Positions 61,426 to 64,000 of a stretch of 64,000 nt of DNA are shown here, in pieces. Made by a program: the position numbers and the translations under genes. The first letter of the stretch is position 1. Each line of letters begins with the position of its first letter. Source of the DNA: Blastobasis lacticolella (lineage: Eukaryota; Arthropoda; Insecta; Lepidoptera; Blastobasidae); NCBI GenBank assembly GCA_905147135.1, contig LR990054.1:10515001-10579000 (forward strand). The letters run 5' to 3'. Under the pieces are notes generated by a model that saw only the letters and a program-made list of their open reading frames with translations, searched no databases and was not told where the DNA came from.

Positions 61426-62127
61426 GCTGTGCATATGTTAAAAAGTTTTTATTGCACATCATTAGACATGGGACACGTTCGATAATCTATATAATAAAAA
61501 TCATTTTGCCAAATGCGAACGGAGTCGCGTTAGACTCGGTATAATAATTAAAACAAACAATCGTCATCAACAGCTTGTCATAGTTATTTAAGTTAACAGT
61601 CCAAATTACATGCACACAGAACAACATCTGCTTTCGATACATAATATAGCATAAATATATTTTAAAAGTTATAATTTCCGGACTACTGAGTTTATGATAC
61701 ATATGTATAATTAGTATAAATGATACAAAAACTCATGATGACAATTTTGCGTTTACTGATTTTGATTGCTCATCCATCACATTACTGTGTATTGAAACAA
61801 AGCTTCTCTATGTCCATAAAACAGCGTAGTATTAAATAAAATTTTCCTTCTAAAAATGCAGGCAGTGCAAACCGCAGATAGGAGCGTCGGGTGTCGGCGG
61901 GCGCGGGATGAAGCCCCGAAACTGCGGGTTCCGGTCACACGCATGCAAAAAATAAAAATTTACCTGGCCTTTCTCAGGGTCCTTTAATTACGAATTTGAG
62001 TAAATAATAAAATTTTATTTCGTTGTTTTTGCAAAAGCTAAAATAGTATTTTTTGGAATTACGTGATTTTGAATGACCGGTGAACAAACAAACTCTGGAA
62101 TGCTGTCATAGCGAGCGCGCGCATAAA

Positions 62128-62230
62128 TGTGTGAACAAAAATTGACCTTATTCTGTAAGCAATACATTCAATTTTGATCTGATGATTTAAGTTGCTGGAT
62201 TAGGCAAAGGTGTAATCAGTCCTGTAGAGT
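62128..62230 (+). repeat. Repeat shared with 41171
   Basis: ACAAAAATTGACCTTATTCT and GCAATACATTCAATTTTGAT; see 41171. Confidence 0.5.
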
Positions 62231-62234
62231 CGAT

Positions 62235-62402
62235 GATTCGGTGTCGCAGGACGCTACAGGCCGGGCGCGCGCGCTTCCGTAAGCCATCCGTCGATCCGCG
62301 TCTCCACCCTCGGCCCGCCGTTAGCTGATAGCACCGGTTGTGATTCCCGGGGCTCATACGGCCCATTATACGTCATAGTGCATGGTTTTCGGAAATTGAA
62401 AT
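62235..62402 (+). repeat. GC-rich diverged repeat, copy 1
   Basis: CCATCCGTCGATCCGCGTCT, TGTGATTCCCGGGG and GGTTTTCGGAAATTGAAA are matched in order by the block at 63056-63223. Confidence 0.5.
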
Positions 62403-62673
62403 CGACATACAGAGCGTGCGATACTTTATATGTAATAACAAACTAAAATTGTAATTATCCACTTTACATACATAGATCTACTTTAGTTACATCTGTCAAG
62501 GTCGCATTATATCAGGCGACTGATCGAAACCGATGAAGACATGCACTTGACAAACTCCGAATATGTGATCGTCACGATCCTCAGCAGTGAGGCAATGATC
62601 AAGAAGAAGAGAGCAATATTTAATAGTAGTACAGTCAAATATATTTTTTATTATAACTATGTACTCGTAGATA

Positions 62674-62915
62674 GAGATATGATCTGTCCAGACAGAGTTG
62701 TCTTATTTCGTGAACGAACAATACCCAAAATCACGACTTGCCGTGTCAATCACGCTACGTACATGTCTTGAATTATATGAGAAACACATACAATGTGAAT
62801 TTTAACGAATACTGCTAATAATACTACCGAAACTAACGAATAATACTACTAATTATCCATTTAAATAAATAACCATAACCAAATAAGACAAGTCAGTCTG
62901 GACAGATCATAGTAA
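62674..62915. mobile_element. MITE with ~40-bp inverted repeats
   Basis: ATGATCTGTCCAGACAGAGT then TGTCTTATTT at 62678-62710 pairs with the complement at 62878-62912 (AAATAAGACAAGTCAGTCTG then GACAGATCAT). Confidence 0.65.
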
Positions 62916-63055
62916 TGAGGGTACTAGAATTTGTCACATTTCAACCTTCGTACATAACTACAACTACAGATCCGTCCGATGTCAAAAGAACTCTCAAATT
63001 CGCATTAAATTCAAATTATAAACAGGCCTAAATAAGATTTAACATGCGCAGTTAC

Positions 63056-63223
63056 GGACCGGGGCCCAGAGCAGTCCATCCGCTGCGCACGCGCGTCCGA
63101 CTGCCATCCGCGCCTGTCGCCATTAGCCCACAGCACTGTGATTCCCGCGGAACCCATAGGTAGAGGTGCCCACCGGCCATACAATGATTTCGCGTTACAG
63201 TGACTGGTTTTCGGAAATTAAAA
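63056..63223 (+). repeat. GC-rich diverged repeat, copy 2
   Basis: CCATCCGCTGCGCACGCGCG, TGTGATTCCCGCGG and GGTTTTCGGAAATTAAAA; partner of 62235-62402. Confidence 0.5.
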
Positions 63224-63689
63224 AGTGTACCGGAATTGCTTTTTTACGGTTGTGACGTGGTGGGTGGTATACGTTTTTTAGATTGGTAGGTTTTGTCATT
63301 ATGTATATTTTGAGCAGATACGGTCGAACTAATATACACACAGGCACATACGTATGCAAAACGACGCAATTTGTTAGAGTCTCTGTGTAGCCCCATGATT
63401 GTTCGACTGTACTAAAGTAAGTAAGGTATAGTTAACTAATGAACTGACAGTTTATATTCACAAATGTTTAGAATATATTCTTATTAGTTGATTATATCAC
63501 AAGTTCGTTTTTGTTTGAACCAAAGAGTTTTTGGCAACTATGTAATCTCATAGGACTGCGCGCAGCTTCTTTATTCTTACACTGTGTTTCAAGCAAAATG
63601 CGGTAGTTTTTAGTCACAAGCTGCAAAGTTAGTCCATATCTGCCAAACCAAACCTACAATAGTTACACGACTTCTTGACTGACGACGGT

Positions 63690-63842
63690 AACCTGGCTAG
63701 CGTTGTGTAAGGCGCCCTCCGGCCAAATGGAGTGACGATTTGCGAAAGGCTCAAGTGGAGCCGAAGCCGAGGACAGTGCATTTCCACTAATGGGGCGAAG
63801 CGTATGTCCAGCAGTGGACTAGTGCAGGCTGATGATGAAGGG
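63690..63842 (+). pseudogene. RTE-type LINE 3' end
   Basis: Forward frames read RPPAKWSDDLRKAQ and, after a frameshift, GEAYVQQWTSAG, the conserved last residues of lepidopteran RTE-like polyproteins. A GATGATGAAG tail follows. It lies just before the second exon of the secreted-protein gene. Confidence 0.75.
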
Positions 63843-63906
63843 TAGCCTACTTACCTAATCTAAAATAGGGTCGATCACTATTAATGAAAGACTTGATTGT
63901 TTCCAG

Positions 63907-63966
63907 AACCGGACCGGGGACGGCCACTTCGACGTGAGCTGCGGGTCCGAGTGCAGCGTGGAGCAG
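63907..63966 (+). CDS. Secreted cysteine-rich protein, second coding exon
   Basis: Acceptor TGTTTCCAG at 63898-63906 and donor GTGAGC at 63967. The 60 nt encode NRTGDGHFDVSCGSECSVEQ in phase 0. An N-glycosylation sequon NRT is at its start, consistent with an extracellular product. GC-rich codons contrast with the AT-rich intron. The gene continues beyond 64000. Confidence 0.75.
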
Positions 63967-64000
63967 GTGAGCGATTCATTATTCATCATAAATAACGGAA

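Larger units (their letters stand above)
59327..63906 (+). other. First intron of the secreted-protein gene
   Basis: A 4.6-kb intron packed with repeats: a LINE tail, SINE family 2, an inverted-repeat MITE at 61.27 kb, a second MITE at 62.67 kb, paired GC-rich repeats and an RTE 3' end. No other coding sequence recognised; the open frames at 60880-61241 and 61487-61702 lack motifs. Confidence 0.6.

Overview
The window looks like nuclear DNA of an insect, most probably a moth or butterfly. It is AT-rich, it has intron-containing genes with GT-AG splice sites and insect-type proteins, it is saturated with the TAGGTACCTA-type words common in Lepidoptera, and it carries many dispersed repeats of lepidopteran type (tRNA-derived SINEs, RTE- and CR1/jockey-like LINE fragments, MITEs). 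Nothing bacterial or CRISPR-like was seen.

Three host genes are supported. (1) Rab4, + strand, 7634-8563, is a complete four-exon small GTPase of 214 residues that acts in early/recycling endosome traffic. (2) A hexokinase gene lies on the - strand. Its coding exons run from 29516 down to 17051 and give 453 residues, with every splice phase consistent. It has two mutually exclusive versions of the 100-nt exon that carries the catalytic Asn-Asp motif (27718-27817 and 26579-26678). It also has up to three candidate first exons (29.5, 33.8 and 46.6 kb), so the locus may span about 30 kb. (3) On the + strand, the first two coding exons (59174-59326 and 63907-63966) of a secreted or membrane cysteine-rich protein run off the right edge.

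The left end (0-7.6 kb) is a transposon cluster. It holds two hairpin-type repeats (1189-1440, 1503-2371) and a 1.67-kb foldback element with about 770-bp arms and a 9-bp target duplication (2514-4181). Next comes a 3.15-kb DNA transposon (about 4368-7518) with an apparently intact two-exon, 600-residue DDE-type transposase-like gene (DUF7869-like).

From 10 to 13 kb there is a SINE with an 11-bp target duplication and a decayed RTE-type LINE that appears to be split by a miniature LTR retrotransposon (TRIM; 285-bp LTRs at 11483-11767 and 12070-12354). From 30 to 59 kb there is no other clear host gene apart from candidate hexokinase promoters. This stretch holds a very recent SINE copy with an 18-bp target duplication (31349-31706) and a pogo-like element (42316-43924) whose truncated transposase reading frame is split by a 187-bp TA-flanked MITE. 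It also holds an unrecognised retroelement-like ORF of 239 residues (48749-49468), RTE and CR1/jockey reverse-transcriptase fragments, and several MITEs.

All functional assignments come from reading the translated sequence and recalling family motifs. No database search was run.
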